From Cellulomonas iranensis NBRC 101100 = JCM 18110 (GTDB lineage Bacteria; Actinomycetota; Actinomycetes; Actinomycetales; Cellulomonadaceae), in assembly GCF_001552375.1 (NCBI RefSeq), contig NZ_BCRB01000029.1, positions 1 to 41,923 on the forward strand: a stretch of 41,923 bases of DNA, given 5' to 3'. The notes below the pieces were generated by a model. The model was given only the letters and a program-made list of their open reading frames with translations. It was not told the DNA's origin and made no database searches. Made by a program: the position numbers and the translations under genes. Position 1 is the first letter of the stretch; every line of letters begins with the position of its first letter. Positions 9,302 through 18,039 of this stretch are shown here, in pieces.

Positions 9302-11203
9302 TCAGCCCACCTGGCAGGTGGTGCCGTTGAGCGTGAAGGACGTCGGTGCCGTGTTGGTGCCCGAGTGGGAGCCGTTGAAGCCGATGTCCACCGACGCGCC
9401 CGGCGCGAGCGCACCGTTCCACGCCGCGTTGGTCGCCGTCACCGTGGAGCCGGACTGCGCCCACGTGGCGCTCCAGCCCTGCTGCACGGTCTGGCCGTTC
9501 GCGAACGCGAACCTCAGCGTCCAGCCCGACAGCGCGGTCGTGCCCGTGTTCTTCACGCGCACCGAGGCCGTGAAGCCCGAGTTCCAGCTGCTGGCCGTGT
9601 AGCTCACGCTGCACGTGCCGCCCGGGTTCTGCGTGGGCGTGGGCGTGGGGGTCGGCGTCACGGTCGGCGTCGGGGTCGGGGTGACCGTCGGCGTCGGCGT
9701 GGGCGTCGGGGTGACCGTCGGTGTCGGCGTCGGGGTGGGCGTCGGCGTGACCGTCGGCGTGGGCGTCGGGGTCGGCGTGGGCGTCGTGCCGTCGGCCGGG
9801 ATGACCGGGTACGCGTTCTTGACCAGCGTCTTGAACTGCGCCTCGAACCACTGGCCCGCGAGCGGAGCGTCGGGCGTGGCGCCCGTCGGCAGGTTGCTCA
9901 GCTTGGGGGCGACGTAGGTCGGGTCGCACATGCGGTCGAAGCTCTTGCCCTGGTCGTTCGGGATCTCCTTCGACGCGCCGTCGGACTCGCCCGGGGGCTT
10001 GATCCACACGTACGCGTCGAGGTAGGAGTCCGCCGGCGCGTCGGCCGGCGTGGCCCGCGGGAGCTCGCCGATGCCGGCGCCCAGCGGGTTGCACCACGCA
10101 CCGCGGTGGTTGCGGCGGTCGATGCGCGACTCGTTGACGTAGGTGTCGACGTTGGTGCTGGTCGAGACCTTCGTCGGACGGTCCGGGCCGCCCCAGCCGT
10201 TGCGCGAGGTGTCGATGAGCATGCCCGTCGACGCCGGGAAGCCCTCCGCGACCAGCAGGCGGTGCAGCTGCGCGGTCCACGCGTGCTCGCCGAAGTCCGG
10301 GTTCCACTCGTAGAACTTGGCCGAGCGGACCTGAGCCGAGCCGACCTGGAGGTTCGGGTTCGGCAGGAACGGCTCGGCGAGCGGCGTCGAGTTCGCGGTG
10401 TTCGTGACGAAGCCGTCGATCGACGCGAAGCCCTTCTTGGTGCTCTTCGCGACCTCCGCGAACAGCTTGGCGGTCGGGCCCGAGTTCGAGTCCCAGCCCA
10501 GCCAGCCGGAGTGCGCCGCGTCGAGGTACGTGTAGACGTTCGGCAGCGTCTTGAGCTCGTCGAGCGCGTACTTGACGCCCTCGCGGTAGTACGGCGCGGA
10601 CTGCTGGCACGCCTGCTCGGAGATGTTCGTCACCAGGTTCGGCAGCGAGTCCGGCTCGATGGTCGCCGCGATCCGCAGGTCCTGGTACTTCGGGTCGGAC
10701 AGCAGGTCGACGATCGGGTCGATGTACTCGGTCTGGTAGCGGGTCAGACCGGCGGCGGTGGCGGGCAGCTCGCCGTTCGACGCGAGCGCGAAGCAGTCGC
10801 GTCCGGGCAGGTTGTAGATCACGAGGTTGAAGACCAGCGGCTGGCTGCCGGACTTCTGCTTGAGCGCCTCGTCGAGGTGGAACTTCAGGCCGTTGCCGTC
10901 CGCGTTGCCGGTGATCGCGCTGATGCGGTCCATCCACACGGCGGTCGGCTGCTTGGCCACCGTGCGCATCTGGGCCGCCAGCGTCGGGTCGCCGGCACGT
11001 GTGGCAGCGCTCTCAACCGTCGCCGCCCACGTGGGGTTCACGTACTGCTTGGCGCCGGCGTACGGGTTGTCGACGTGCGCCTCGGCGGCCGTGGCCGCCG
11101 TGCTCGCGAGCGTCAGCGGCACTGCGACGAGCGCCGTCGCCGTCGCCGCGGTCGCGACGGCGCGCCAGCGCCGTCGAGCCGTTCGATTGCCGTGTGTGGA
11201 CAC
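9302..11203 (-). CDS. Secreted GH6 cellobiohydrolase (exocellulase) with C-terminal CBM2
   Basis: The 633-aa protein has a signal peptide at residues 1 to about 42 ([10 protein letters not shown], a hydrophobic core, A-A-E-A). The GH6 domain spans about 45-470. It holds the conserved Asp motifs [15 protein letters not shown] (D136), [11 protein letters not shown] (D185), [12 protein letters not shown] (D228), [20 protein letters not shown] (D331) and [10 protein letters not shown]. The inserted loop around [18 protein letters not shown] is the kind found in exo-acting members, which cover the active site, so cellobiohydrolase is preferred to endoglucanase. Residues 473-530 are a TP linker punctuated by valines, and about 531-633 a CBM2. 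It resembles Cellulomonas fimi CbhA. The GTG start follows GGAGGA. The gene is divergent from nothing; its 266-bp upstream region carries a LacI-type palindrome. Confidence 0.93.
   Translation of the reverse strand: MSTHGNRTARRRWRAVATAATATALVAVPLTLASTAATAAEAHVDNPYAGAKQYVNPTWAATVESAATRAGDPTLAAQMRTVAKQPTAVWMDRISAITGNADGNGLKFHLDEALKQKSGSQPLVFNLVIYNLPGRDCFALASNGELPATAAGLTRYQTEYIDPIVDLLSDPKYQDLRIAATIEPDSLPNLVTNISEQACQQSAPYYREGVKYALDELKTLPNVYTYLDAAHSGWLGWDSNSGPTAKLFAEVAKSTKKGFASIDGFVTNTANSTPLAEPFLPNPNLQVGSAQVRSAKFYEWNPDFGEHAWTAQLHRLLVAEGFPASTGMLIDTSRNGWGGPDRPTKVSTSTNVDTYVNESRIDRRNHRGAWCNPLGAGIGELPRATPADAPADSYLDAYVWIKPPGESDGASKEIPNDQGKSFDRMCDPTYVAPKLSNLPTGATPDAPLAGQWFEAQFKTLVKNAYPVIPADGTTPTPTPTPTPTVTPTPTPTPTPTVTPTPTPTPTVTPTPTPTVTPTPTPTPTQNPGGTCSVSYTASSWNSGFTASVRVKNTGTTALSGWTLRFAFANGQTVQQGWSATWAQSGSTVTATNAAWNGALAPGASVDIGFNGSHSGTNTAPTSFTLNGTTCQVG
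9630..9786 (-). repeat. Thr-Pro-Val linker repeat in the GH6 gene
   Basis: Tandem imperfect units encode [10 protein letters not shown] blocks; the plus-strand signature GGGGTGACCGTCGG recurs at intervals. The unit differs from the GH5 linker by its regular Val punctuation. Confidence 0.85.
11002..11015. promoter_or_regulatory. Possible second LacI-family site inside the GH6 gene
   Basis: TGGCAGCGCTCTCA matches the CebR/CelR consensus TGGGAGCGCTCCCA that I recall from Streptomyces and Thermobifida at 12 of 14 positions. It lies about 200 nt inside the coding region, 394 bp from the main palindrome. It may be coincidence. Confidence 0.3.
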
Positions 11204-11327
11204 GGGTCCTCCGCAGGGTCGGTGGTCGTACCCGGCCCTCGGCGGCGACGGGTACGCGTCGCCCAGGACGAGTCCTCGGCGACTGCTGCGCATTCCTTCA
11301 CGGCGCGGCGTCGACGGGATCGTCGCG

Positions 11328-11365
11328 AATCGTTTAGGGACGGTCGCGTTACCCAATCGTTATCC
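11328..11365 (-). promoter_or_regulatory. AT-richer probable promoter stretch of the GH6 gene
   Basis: The 266-bp gap 11204-11469 is mostly GC-rich, apart from this stretch. It carries AATCGTT twice (11328-11334 and 11355-11361, 27 bp apart). No clean -35/-10 pair could be fixed. The gap otherwise holds the palindrome at 11409. Confidence 0.35.
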
Positions 11366-11408
11366 GAGGTTCACCCGCTCTGAGGTGCATCCGCGCAGGT
11401 CAGAGCCA

Positions 11409-11422
11409 AGTGAGCGCTCACT
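11409..11422. promoter_or_regulatory. Perfect LacI-family operator palindrome upstream of the GH6 gene
   Basis: AGTGAGCGCTCACT is a perfect 14-bp palindrome with the central AGCGCT core typical of LacI/CcpA/CebR sites. It lies 206 bp before the GH6 start and 48 bp after the stop of the adjacent lacI-type gene. Core match seen; repressor identity inferred from proximity. Confidence 0.7.
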
Positions 11423-11469
11423 CGGGCCACGTCCGCGCGACCGTCCGAGCCGGCGGTCCACCCCTCGGC

Positions 11470-12570
11470 TCACCGCGAGCGCGGACCCGTGCTGCCCCGC
11501 ACCGCCAGACCACCGATCTCGATGTGCCGCACGGGTGACGGCTGCTGGTCGAGCACCGCCAGCACGGCCTCGCCGACGGCCGTCCCCAGGTCGGCGTGCA
11601 CCGAGGGGAGCGCCGTGATCGAAGGCGTGGCCAGCCGGCACAGCGGCGAGTCCGACAGCGCGACCACCGACACGTCCCACGGCACGGCCAGTCCGGTGCG
11701 ACGCGCGACGTCGAGCGCGGCCACGGCCATGTGGTCGGTGTCGAACACCACGGCCGTGGGCGGCTGGTCCCCGGTGAGCAGGCGACGCGCGGCGGCGGCC
11801 GCCTCCTCCGGCGAGCCGGCGGTCGGCTCGTGCACCAGCACGGCGCCGCCCGCGTCGAGCGCGTGCTGCAGCCCGGCGGTCCGCGCGCGCGTCCGCAGGA
11901 GCGCGGCCGGCCCCGTGACCACCCCGACACGACGGTGCCCGAGCTCGATGAGGTAGCGGCCGACCCGCTCGGCGGCGAGCTCGTCGTCGACGTGGACGTT
12001 CGCGACCTCGCCCGGCACGTCGCCGCCGCCGACGACCACCGCCGGGATCCTCAGGCGCCGCAGCGCGTCGAGCCGAGGGTCCTCGGCGCGCACGTCGGTG
12101 ACGACCATGACGTCGAACCGCCGCTCTGCCCACCACTCGCCGTAGAGGCCGACCGCCGCCGGCAGGTCCTCGACGACCTGGAGCACGAGCGCGAGCCCGC
12201 GCGTCGCGAGCACCTCCTGGAGCGCGACCACGAGCTCGAGGACGTGCGCGCCGTACCCGGCCGGGCCGGTCAGCCCGCGGTCGACGACGAGCCCGACCGC
12301 GCGGGGGCCCGAGCGCATCGAGCGCGCGGCCGCGCTGGGGCGCCACCCGAACTCGTCCGCGACGCGCAGCACGCGCTCGCGCGTCGCGGCCGACACGCCG
12401 GGGCGGCCGTTGAGCGCGTACGACACGACGGCGATCGACACCCCCGCGGCCTTGGCGACGTCGGTGATGGTCGGACGGCGGGCCCCGGGGCCGCCGACGA
12501 CGGGCTGCGCCCCGGTCGCGGGAGAGACAGCATCTTTGCCGGTGTCATGTGCAGGAGTGACCACGATCAC
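11470..12570 (-). CDS. LacI-family transcriptional repressor, probable cellulase regulator
   Basis: The 366-aa protein has a 30-residue non-conserved N-terminus and then a LacI HTH (about 33-80): TITDVAKAAGVSIAVVSYALNGRPGVSAATRERV, followed by the hinge helix around SAAARSMRSG. Residues 90-350 form the periplasmic-binding-protein-like effector domain (AVGLVVDRG, VVVGGG, VHVDDELAAERVGRYLIELGHRRVGVVTG, AVVFDTDHMAVAALDVAR). The recognition helix reads I-A...Y at the three specificity positions, unlike the M-A...R of CcpA, so its exact site cannot be predicted. The gene sits upstream of the GH6 and GH5 cellulase genes on the same strand and is divergent from the sensor at 12639. A GTG start was taken at 12570; a second in-frame GTG is two codons later. 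The likely ligand is a cellodextrin, by context only. Confidence 0.88.
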   Translation of the reverse strand: MIVVTPAHDTGKDAVSPATGAQPVVGGPGARRPTITDVAKAAGVSIAVVSYALNGRPGVSAATRERVLRVADEFGWRPSAAARSMRSGPRAVGLVVDRGLTGPAGYGAHVLELVVALQEVLATRGLALVLQVVEDLPAAVGLYGEWWAERRFDVMVVTDVRAEDPRLDALRRLRIPAVVVGGGDVPGEVANVHVDDELAAERVGRYLIELGHRRVGVVTGPAALLRTRARTAGLQHALDAGGAVLVHEPTAGSPEEAAAAARRLLTGDQPPTAVVFDTDHMAVAALDVARRTGLAVPWDVSVVALSDSPLCRLATPSITALPSVHADLGTAVGEAVLAVLDQQPSPVRHIEIGGLAVRGSTGPRSR

Positions 12571-12638
12571 CTAGTCTTGCGCCCGTTGCGGGTGAAATGC
12601 ATCAGCTCGGCTCCGACGGCGTGGGCGAGAGGTGGGAC
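12571..12638. promoter_or_regulatory. 68-bp divergent region between the repressor and the sensor gene
   Basis: It contains a small inverted repeat CCCG-TTG-CGGG (12582-12592) and, before the sensor start, the ribosome site GAGAGGTGG (12627-12635). No AGCGCT core is present, so the repressor may not act here. Confidence 0.35.
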
Positions 12639-15299
12639 ATGGTGACGGTCCGACGGGGGGTTCCCGCCACGGTGCGACGGACGATCGGCGTGCTGTCGCC
12701 GGTCGTCGGCGGGTTCTACTTCGGGGCGCTGATCGCCGGCGTGGCGCGCGCCGCACGCGGTGCCGGCCACCGGGTCGTCGCCGTCCAGACGTACCCCGCG
12801 GGGCTGGACCGGGAGCGCTACCCCGACGAGTCGGTCCTCGACACGCCGGTCGCGCTGGGGGCGGTGGACGGGCTCGTCGTCATCGGCAAGTCGCTCAGCG
12901 CCGAGCGGCTCGCGGCCGTGCGCGAATGGGGCGTCCCGGTCGTCCTCATCAGCGAGGACCCGGCCCACCCGGACGACCCCGTGGTCGTGCCGGACAACGT
13001 CGGCGGCGTCCGGGAGGCGGTCGAGCACCTGCTGTGGCACGGGCACACCGCGATCGGGTTCCTGGGGAACCTCGGCCAGCGCGACATGCGCGAGCGGTTC
13101 GCCGCCTACCGGTCGACGCTCGCCGAGCACGGCATCGAGTCGGACGACGCGTGGTGGTACGAGGCCTCGGACAACCAGGAGCTCGGAGGTGCCGACGCCG
13201 CGGCGCGCATGCTCGCCGCCGGCACGCCGACCACCGCGGTCATCGCCGCGACCGACCGCAACGCGGTCGGCTTCCAGCGCGCGCTGCGGTCGCACGGCCT
13301 GGTCCTGCCGCGTGACCAGGCGGTCGTGGCGTTCGACCACGCCGACTCGGGCGCGCGCGTCAGCCCGCGGCTGTCGACCGTCGACCCGCACTTCGGCCGC
13401 GTCGGGGAGCAGGCCGTGCACCTGCTGCTCGCGCGCATGCACGGCGACGACGTCGCCCCGGGCGAGCACCGCGTGGCGTCCTCGCTCGTGGTCCGCGAGT
13501 CGTGCGGGTGCACCGAGGTGACGTCCCCCGCGACGGCGGTGCCCGTCGACGAGGACACCGTCGGGGGAGCGCTCCTGCGCCGGCTCGCGGACGTCGCGTT
13601 CGCCGGTCCCGTCGGGTCCGGCACGGCGCGGCGGTCGGGCCACGACGCGCGCGAGGCGTGGTGGCGCGCGGTGGAGGAGCCCCTCGACGTGGCCGCCGAG
13701 CGCGGGACGGCGCCGGCGCCCGCCGCGCTCGGGCGGTTGTCGGACCTCACGGCGGCCCTGCAGCCGCACCCCGAGGCGCTCGAGCAGATGGTCACGGTGC
13801 TGCGCACGGTCGAGTGCCGGCGGGTCGCGGCGCTGCCGCCCGCGCGCGCCGACAACGCGCCGGCCCTGCGCCGCGCGGTGACCGACGTCCTGCTCGCCGT
13901 GACGAAGGGCTGCACGCGCGCGATGCTCGCGCGCAGCGGCCAGCTCGAGCGCACGATCGTCGACCAGTACGAGGTCGACATGGACCTGCTGCGCGGCGAC
14001 GGGGCGAGCCCCCGCGCGCTGGGCTGGCTGCCGCGCGGCGTGCGCGGCCACGCGTGCCTCGGGCTGTGGGCCAGCAACGACCGCGGCCCGGGCGACCGCG
14101 AGATGGAGATCGTGGGCGTGCACGACACGACGGGCACGCTCTCGCGGCTCGTGGGCGTGCGGACCACCGCGAGCCAGTTCCCGCCGCCCGCGCTCACCCG
14201 GGCGGGCACGGTCGGCTCGAACGAGCTGACGTTCGTCGTCCCCGTCACGTTCGGCGGCAGCGACTGGGGCCTGCTCGCGATCGACGGCACGGTGGAGACC
14301 CGCTCGACGCAGCCGCGGGACCGGTTCAACCACTGGGCGGCGCTGCTCGCGGTCGCGCTCGACCAGGAGCGGCTGCTCGCGTCGCTGCGCGAGCAGCGCA
14401 AGGCCCTCGAGCAGGCCGCGGCGCGCGAGCGCGCGCTGGCCGACACGGTGCGTGAGAGCGAGGAGCGGTACGCGCTCGCGTCGATGGCCGCGCACGACGG
14501 CACGTGGGACTGGGACGTGTCGGCCGGCACGGTCTACTACTCGCCGCGCTGGAAGCAGACCCTCGGCTACGCGGACGAGGTGATCGGCGACCAGCCCGCC
14601 GAGTGGCTCGAGCGCGTGCACCCGGCCGACCGGGACGAGCTGTCCGCGGCCATCGCGGCGCAGCTCGGCGGCGGCGGCACACCGCTGGAGCTCGAGCACC
14701 GCGTGCGCACGCAGTCGGGCGACTACCGCTGGATGATGTGCCGTGCCGTCACGGTCCTGGACGACGCGGGCTGCCCCGCCCGGCTCGTGGGCACCCTCGT
14801 GGACGTGACCGAGCGCAAGGAGGCCGAGATCGCGCTGCAGCGCGACGCGCTGCACGACCCCGAGACGGGGCTCGTCAACCGCCTGCTGCTGCTCGACCGG
14901 CTGGGGGCCGCGCTGCTGCGCTGCCGACGGTCGCCCTCGTACGACTGCGCGGTCGCGCTCGTGCGCGTCCAGGAGCGCGTCGGCGACGACGACCCCGGCC
15001 CGGACGTGCACCGCGAGGTCGTGCGTCAGCTGCGCCGCCCGCTGCGCGAGGGCGACACCACCGCGCGCACGGCCGAGGACGACTTCGTGATCCTCGTCGA
15101 CGACGTCGGCCCCGACGGCATGCCGGAGCGGCTGAAGGAGCTGCTCGAGCGCCTGCGGCGGGACGTCGGGCCGCGGCTCGCGGTCGGCGTGCTGGGCTCG
15201 GTGCGCGGTCTGCGCGACGCGCACGAGGTGCTGCGTGAGGTGGAGATGGTGCTGCTGCGCGCCCAGGCGAGGACGGACCCGCGGACCGCGCTGCGCTGA
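12639..15299 (+). CDS. LacI-like sugar-binding sensor fused to PAS and degenerate GGDEF domains
   Basis: The protein is 886 aa with no signal peptide or membrane segment. Residues about 15-300 are a LacI/periplasmic-binding fold without HTH (RTIGVLSPVVGGFYFGALIAG, VVPDNVGGVREAVEHLLWHGHTAIGFLG, VVAFDHADSGA). Residues 300-570 are an unassigned, possibly GAF-like region. A coiled coil (about 574-610, from DQERLLASLREQRKALEQ) leads to a PAS domain at 605-725 (DGTWDWDV, WKQTLGYADEVIG, VDVTERKEAE). A GGDEF-like domain follows (732-886). Its start DPETGLVNRLLLLDRL is normal, but the active-site loop reads TAEDDFVILVDD, so GGDEF has become AEDDF. Diguanylate cyclase activity is therefore unlikely. 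ATG at 12639 is preferred to 12597 for its ribosome site. The divergent pairing with lacI and the cellulases suggests intracellular sugar sensing, an inference. Confidence 0.85.
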   Translation: MVTVRRGVPATVRRTIGVLSPVVGGFYFGALIAGVARAARGAGHRVVAVQTYPAGLDRERYPDESVLDTPVALGAVDGLVVIGKSLSAERLAAVREWGVPVVLISEDPAHPDDPVVVPDNVGGVREAVEHLLWHGHTAIGFLGNLGQRDMRERFAAYRSTLAEHGIESDDAWWYEASDNQELGGADAAARMLAAGTPTTAVIAATDRNAVGFQRALRSHGLVLPRDQAVVAFDHADSGARVSPRLSTVDPHFGRVGEQAVHLLLARMHGDDVAPGEHRVASSLVVRESCGCTEVTSPATAVPVDEDTVGGALLRRLADVAFAGPVGSGTARRSGHDAREAWWRAVEEPLDVAAERGTAPAPAALGRLSDLTAALQPHPEALEQMVTVLRTVECRRVAALPPARADNAPALRRAVTDVLLAVTKGCTRAMLARSGQLERTIVDQYEVDMDLLRGDGASPRALGWLPRGVRGHACLGLWASNDRGPGDREMEIVGVHDTTGTLSRLVGVRTTASQFPPPALTRAGTVGSNELTFVVPVTFGGSDWGLLAIDGTVETRSTQPRDRFNHWAALLAVALDQERLLASLREQRKALEQAAARERALADTVRESEERYALASMAAHDGTWDWDVSAGTVYYSPRWKQTLGYADEVIGDQPAEWLERVHPADRDELSAAIAAQLGGGGTPLELEHRVRTQSGDYRWMMCRAVTVLDDAGCPARLVGTLVDVTERKEAEIALQRDALHDPETGLVNRLLLLDRLGAALLRCRRSPSYDCAVALVRVQERVGDDDPGPDVHREVVRQLRRPLREGDTTARTAEDDFVILVDDVGPDGMPERLKELLERLRRDVGPRLAVGVLGSVRGLRDAHEVLREVEMVLLRAQARTDPRTALR

Positions 15300-15367
15300 G
15301 ACCGCGACCCCGCACCACCGGGACGGCCGTGGCCCGGCGGCGTCGTGCCGGTGCGAGGCCCGGGACG

Positions 15368-15406
15368 GCACGAGGGGCGCCACCGTGGCGGTGGCGCCCC
15401 TCGTGC
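15368..15406. terminator. 17-bp perfect hairpin between the sensor and DEAD-box genes
   Basis: Arms 15368-15384 and 15390-15406 are exact reverse complements with a 5-nt loop, between convergent stops at 15299 and 15421. No T tract. Confidence 0.75.
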
Positions 15407-15420
15407 GTGCGTGCGTCGTG

Positions 15421-17193
15421 TCAGTGCGTGCGGTGCACGCGGTCCCCGCGCGACGGGCGACGCGCGCCCTGGGGGCCGGTCGGGCCGCCGGTGTCGACGC
15501 GGATGTGCAGCGGCCGGCCCGCCACGCGCGTGCGGGCGAGCTTGTCGACGGCCTCGGGCGTCAGGCCGTTGGGGATGTCGACGAGCGCGAAGCTGCCGTA
15601 GATGTCGATGCGGCCCACGTCCTTGCCGGTGAGGCCGCCCTCGCCGGTGAGCGCCCCGACGAGCGCACCCGGCTGCAGGCCGTCGCGGTGCCCGACGGCC
15701 ACGCGGTAGCGCGGGTTGCCGCTGGGGCCCGTGGTCGTCGCGCGCCGCCGCGCCCCGGCGACGTGACCGCCGCGGGACTCCTCGGTGCGCGTCTCGCGCG
15801 CGTGCTGCACGGCGCTGTCCAGGTCCTCGCCGTCGGTCGCGGCGACCGGACCGTCGTCGCCCACCGCGAGCGCGGCGACGGCGGTGAGCAGGTCGACGAG
15901 GTCGATGCCCGGGTTCGCCTCGATGTGCTCGCACACGGCGTCGCGCACGACCTCGAGGCGTCCGGCGGCGATGCGGTCGGCGGTCTTGCCGAGCAGTGCG
16001 GCGGCGCGGTGGGCGCTGACCTGCGCGGGCGTCGGGATGGTGATCTCGGTGAGCGACGTGCGGGTGGTCCGCTCGATCTGCCGCAGGCGCGAGCGCTCGG
16101 CGGGCGTGACGAACGTCAGCGCCTCGCCCGAGCGGCCCGCGCGGCCGGTGCGCCCGATGCGGTGCACGTAGGCCTCGGGCTCGCGCGGCAGGTCGAGGTT
16201 GACGACCAGGCCGATGCGCTCGACGTCGAGGCCGCGCGCGGCGACGTCGGTCGCGACGAGGACGTCGAGCTGGCCCGAGCGCAGCCGCTCGACGATCCGC
16301 TCGCGGTCCGCCTGCGCGACGTCGCCCGAGATGTGGGCCGCGGCGACGCCGCGCTGCACGAGCGCGTTGCCGACCTCCTCGGCGTTCTCGCGGGTGCGGA
16401 CGAACACGATCGCCGCCTCGGCCTCGCTCACGGCGAGCACGCGCGCGAGCGCGCCGGTCTTGTGGCGGAACGGCACCACGGCGTACGTCTGGCGGACCGA
16501 CTCGACCGTCGACGACTGGCGCGAGACGGCCACCGACACGGGGTCGACCAGGTGCTTGTCGGCGACGCGGCGGATCTGCGGGGGCATGGTCGCGGAGAAG
16601 AGCGCGACCTGGCGGCCCGCGGGGGTCCCCGACAGGACGCGGTCGACGTCCTCGGCGAAGCCCATGCGCAGCATCTCGTCGGCCTCGTCGAGCACGAGGA
16701 ACTTGACGTCGGCGAGCTTGAGCGTGCGGCGGTCGATGTGGTCGATGACGCGGCCCGGCGTGCCCACGACGACCTGGGCGCCGCGCGCGAGGGCGCGCTG
16801 CTGCGGCAGGTACGGCGAGCCGCCGTACACCGCGACGACCTGCAGGCCGTCGATGTCGGCGGCGAACGACGTGATCGCGTCGGCGACCTGCATCGCGAGC
16901 TCACGCGTCGGCGTCAGCACGACCACCTGCACGGCGGCGAGGGTCGGGTCGACGCGCTGCAGCAGCGGCAGGCCGAACGCCGCGGTCTTGCCGGTGCCCG
17001 TCTGGGCGACGCCGACGACGTCGCGGCCCGCGAGCAGCGCGGGGATCGTGCGGGCCTGCACCGGGGTCGGCGCGGTGAAGCCGAGGCGCGTGACGGCGGA
17101 CAGGATGTCGGGGGCCAGGCCCAGGTCGGCGAACGTGCCGGTCTCGGGGGCCGTGGCGGACGTGGGGAGGGCAGCGGGCAGCGCAGAGCTCAT
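15421..17193 (-). CDS. deaD: DEAD-box ATP-dependent RNA helicase (DeaD/CsdA type)
   Basis: The 590-aa helicase unwinds RNA secondary structure, usually in ribosome assembly and cold adaptation. Visible motifs are the Q motif GFTAPTPVQ, Walker A AQTGTGKT (63-70), PTRELA, GTPGRVIDH, DEAD (169-172), LFSATMPP, FVRTRENAEEV, ISGDVAQADRERIVERLRSG, DVAARGLDV and HRIGRTGRAGR. The C-terminus (about 495-570, RYRVAVGHRDGL, GALTGEGGLTGKDVGRIDIYGSFALVDIP) is a DbpA-type RNA-binding domain, followed by a basic tail. ATG at 17193 starts MSSALPAALPT, with the globular domain at residue 20. The 277 bp upstream to the next gene could hold a long leader, as DEAD-box mRNAs often have, but I could not fix a promoter. 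Confidence 0.95.
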   Translation of the reverse strand: MSSALPAALPTSATAPETGTFADLGLAPDILSAVTRLGFTAPTPVQARTIPALLAGRDVVGVAQTGTGKTAAFGLPLLQRVDPTLAAVQVVVLTPTRELAMQVADAITSFAADIDGLQVVAVYGGSPYLPQQRALARGAQVVVGTPGRVIDHIDRRTLKLADVKFLVLDEADEMLRMGFAEDVDRVLSGTPAGRQVALFSATMPPQIRRVADKHLVDPVSVAVSRQSSTVESVRQTYAVVPFRHKTGALARVLAVSEAEAAIVFVRTRENAEEVGNALVQRGVAAAHISGDVAQADRERIVERLRSGQLDVLVATDVAARGLDVERIGLVVNLDLPREPEAYVHRIGRTGRAGRSGEALTFVTPAERSRLRQIERTTRTSLTEITIPTPAQVSAHRAAALLGKTADRIAAGRLEVVRDAVCEHIEANPGIDLVDLLTAVAALAVGDDGPVAATDGEDLDSAVQHARETRTEESRGGHVAGARRRATTTGPSGNPRYRVAVGHRDGLQPGALVGALTGEGGLTGKDVGRIDIYGSFALVDIPNGLTPEAVDKLARTRVAGRPLHIRVDTGGPTGPQGARRPSRGDRVHRTH

Positions 17194-17470
17194 GCGGGAA
17201 ACCGTTCCGGTGGCAGTGGGGGAGGTCCGGGGCGTCGTCACGACGGTGCCCGACGTCGCTCGCCCCGGTTCCAGACCACGCGCCGATCCGACGGCGCACG
17301 CACGTTGCACGATGCGGGCGGTGGCTGCCGGCTGCGCCGGCGTCCGCCCCACGAGAGGGGATGCGACAGACTCCAGTTGTCCTGGACAGCCTACCGCCCG
17401 TGTCGAGCGCATCCCCGGACGGCGCCGGGTGACGTCGCGCACAGGGGGCGACGACCGCGCGCCGTCCGCG
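17194..17470. other. 277-bp gap upstream of the DEAD-box gene
   Basis: No ORF of merit. It probably holds the helicase promoter and leader, and the 3' end of the CoA-binding gene's transcript. No hairpin of note was found. Confidence 0.3.
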
Positions 17471-17887
17471 TCACCCGAGGCCGCGCGCGCGGCCTTCGAT
17501 CGCGGGGCAGGCGTCCTGCACGACCAGCAGGCCCGCGGCGCGGGCGCGGGCCACGGCGGCGTCGGCGTGCACGCCGAGCTGCAGCCAGACCGCCCCGGCG
17601 CCGACCGCCACCGCCTCGTCGACCACCGCGGCGGCGCGCGCGCTGTTGACGAAGACGTCGACGACGTCGGGCGGCTCCGGCAGGTCGCGCAGCCGTGCGT
17701 GGCCGCGCGCACCGTGCACGGTCGGTGCCGCCGGGTGGACGGGGACGATCGTGTGACCGAGCCGCTGCAGGTACGCCGCGACGCCGTACGCGGCACGCCC
17801 GGTGTTCCCGGACAGGCCGACGATCGCCCAGCGCGCGGGCGTGCGCAGCAGCCGGTCGATCGCGGCGGCGGACGGCTCGTCGGTCAT
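17471..17887 (-). CDS. CoA-binding domain protein (YccU-like Rossmann fold)
   Basis: The 138-aa protein is a complete single-domain CoA_binding family member. It shows RWAIVGLSGNTGRAAYGVAAYLQRLGHTIVPVHP at residues 19-52, VDVFVNSARAAAVVDEAVAVGAGAVWLQLGVH and a final VVQDACPAIE. The pattern resembles the CoA-binding part of succinyl-CoA synthetase alpha and YccU. In this family the partner reaction is usually unknown. The ATG at 17887 is the only sensible start. It is on the same strand as the DEAD-box gene but 277 bp upstream, and divergent from the phosphatidyltransferase cluster. Confidence 0.85.
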   Translation of the reverse strand: MTDEPSAAAIDRLLRTPARWAIVGLSGNTGRAAYGVAAYLQRLGHTIVPVHPAAPTVHGARGHARLRDLPEPPDVVDVFVNSARAAAVVDEAVAVGAGAVWLQLGVHADAAVARARAAGLLVVQDACPAIEGRARGLG

Positions 17888-18006
17888 GCGTCGAGCCTGC
17901 CAGCCGCCGACCGGTCACGCGCGGGACGTCGGGCCGCGGGACGCGTCGGCGGCTGCCGCGCGAGCCCGCGCCGTGGACGCGGCACCGCCCGCGACCTGCG
18001 CAGGCA

Positions 18007-18012
18007 TAGGAT
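18007..18012 (+). promoter_or_regulatory. -10 element of the phosphatidyltransferase operon
   Basis: TAGGAT at 18007-18012, 28 nt before the start codon; ribosome site GGGGAGG at 18031-18037. No -35 match at the usual distance. Confidence 0.45.
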
Positions 18013-18039
18013 CACCGCAGGACGTCGACGGGGGAGGTC

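Noticed and set aside
14836..15299. Sensor C-terminus as an active diguanylate cyclase
   Set aside because: The GGDEF loop reads AEDDF; the key Gly-Gly and Glu are lost.
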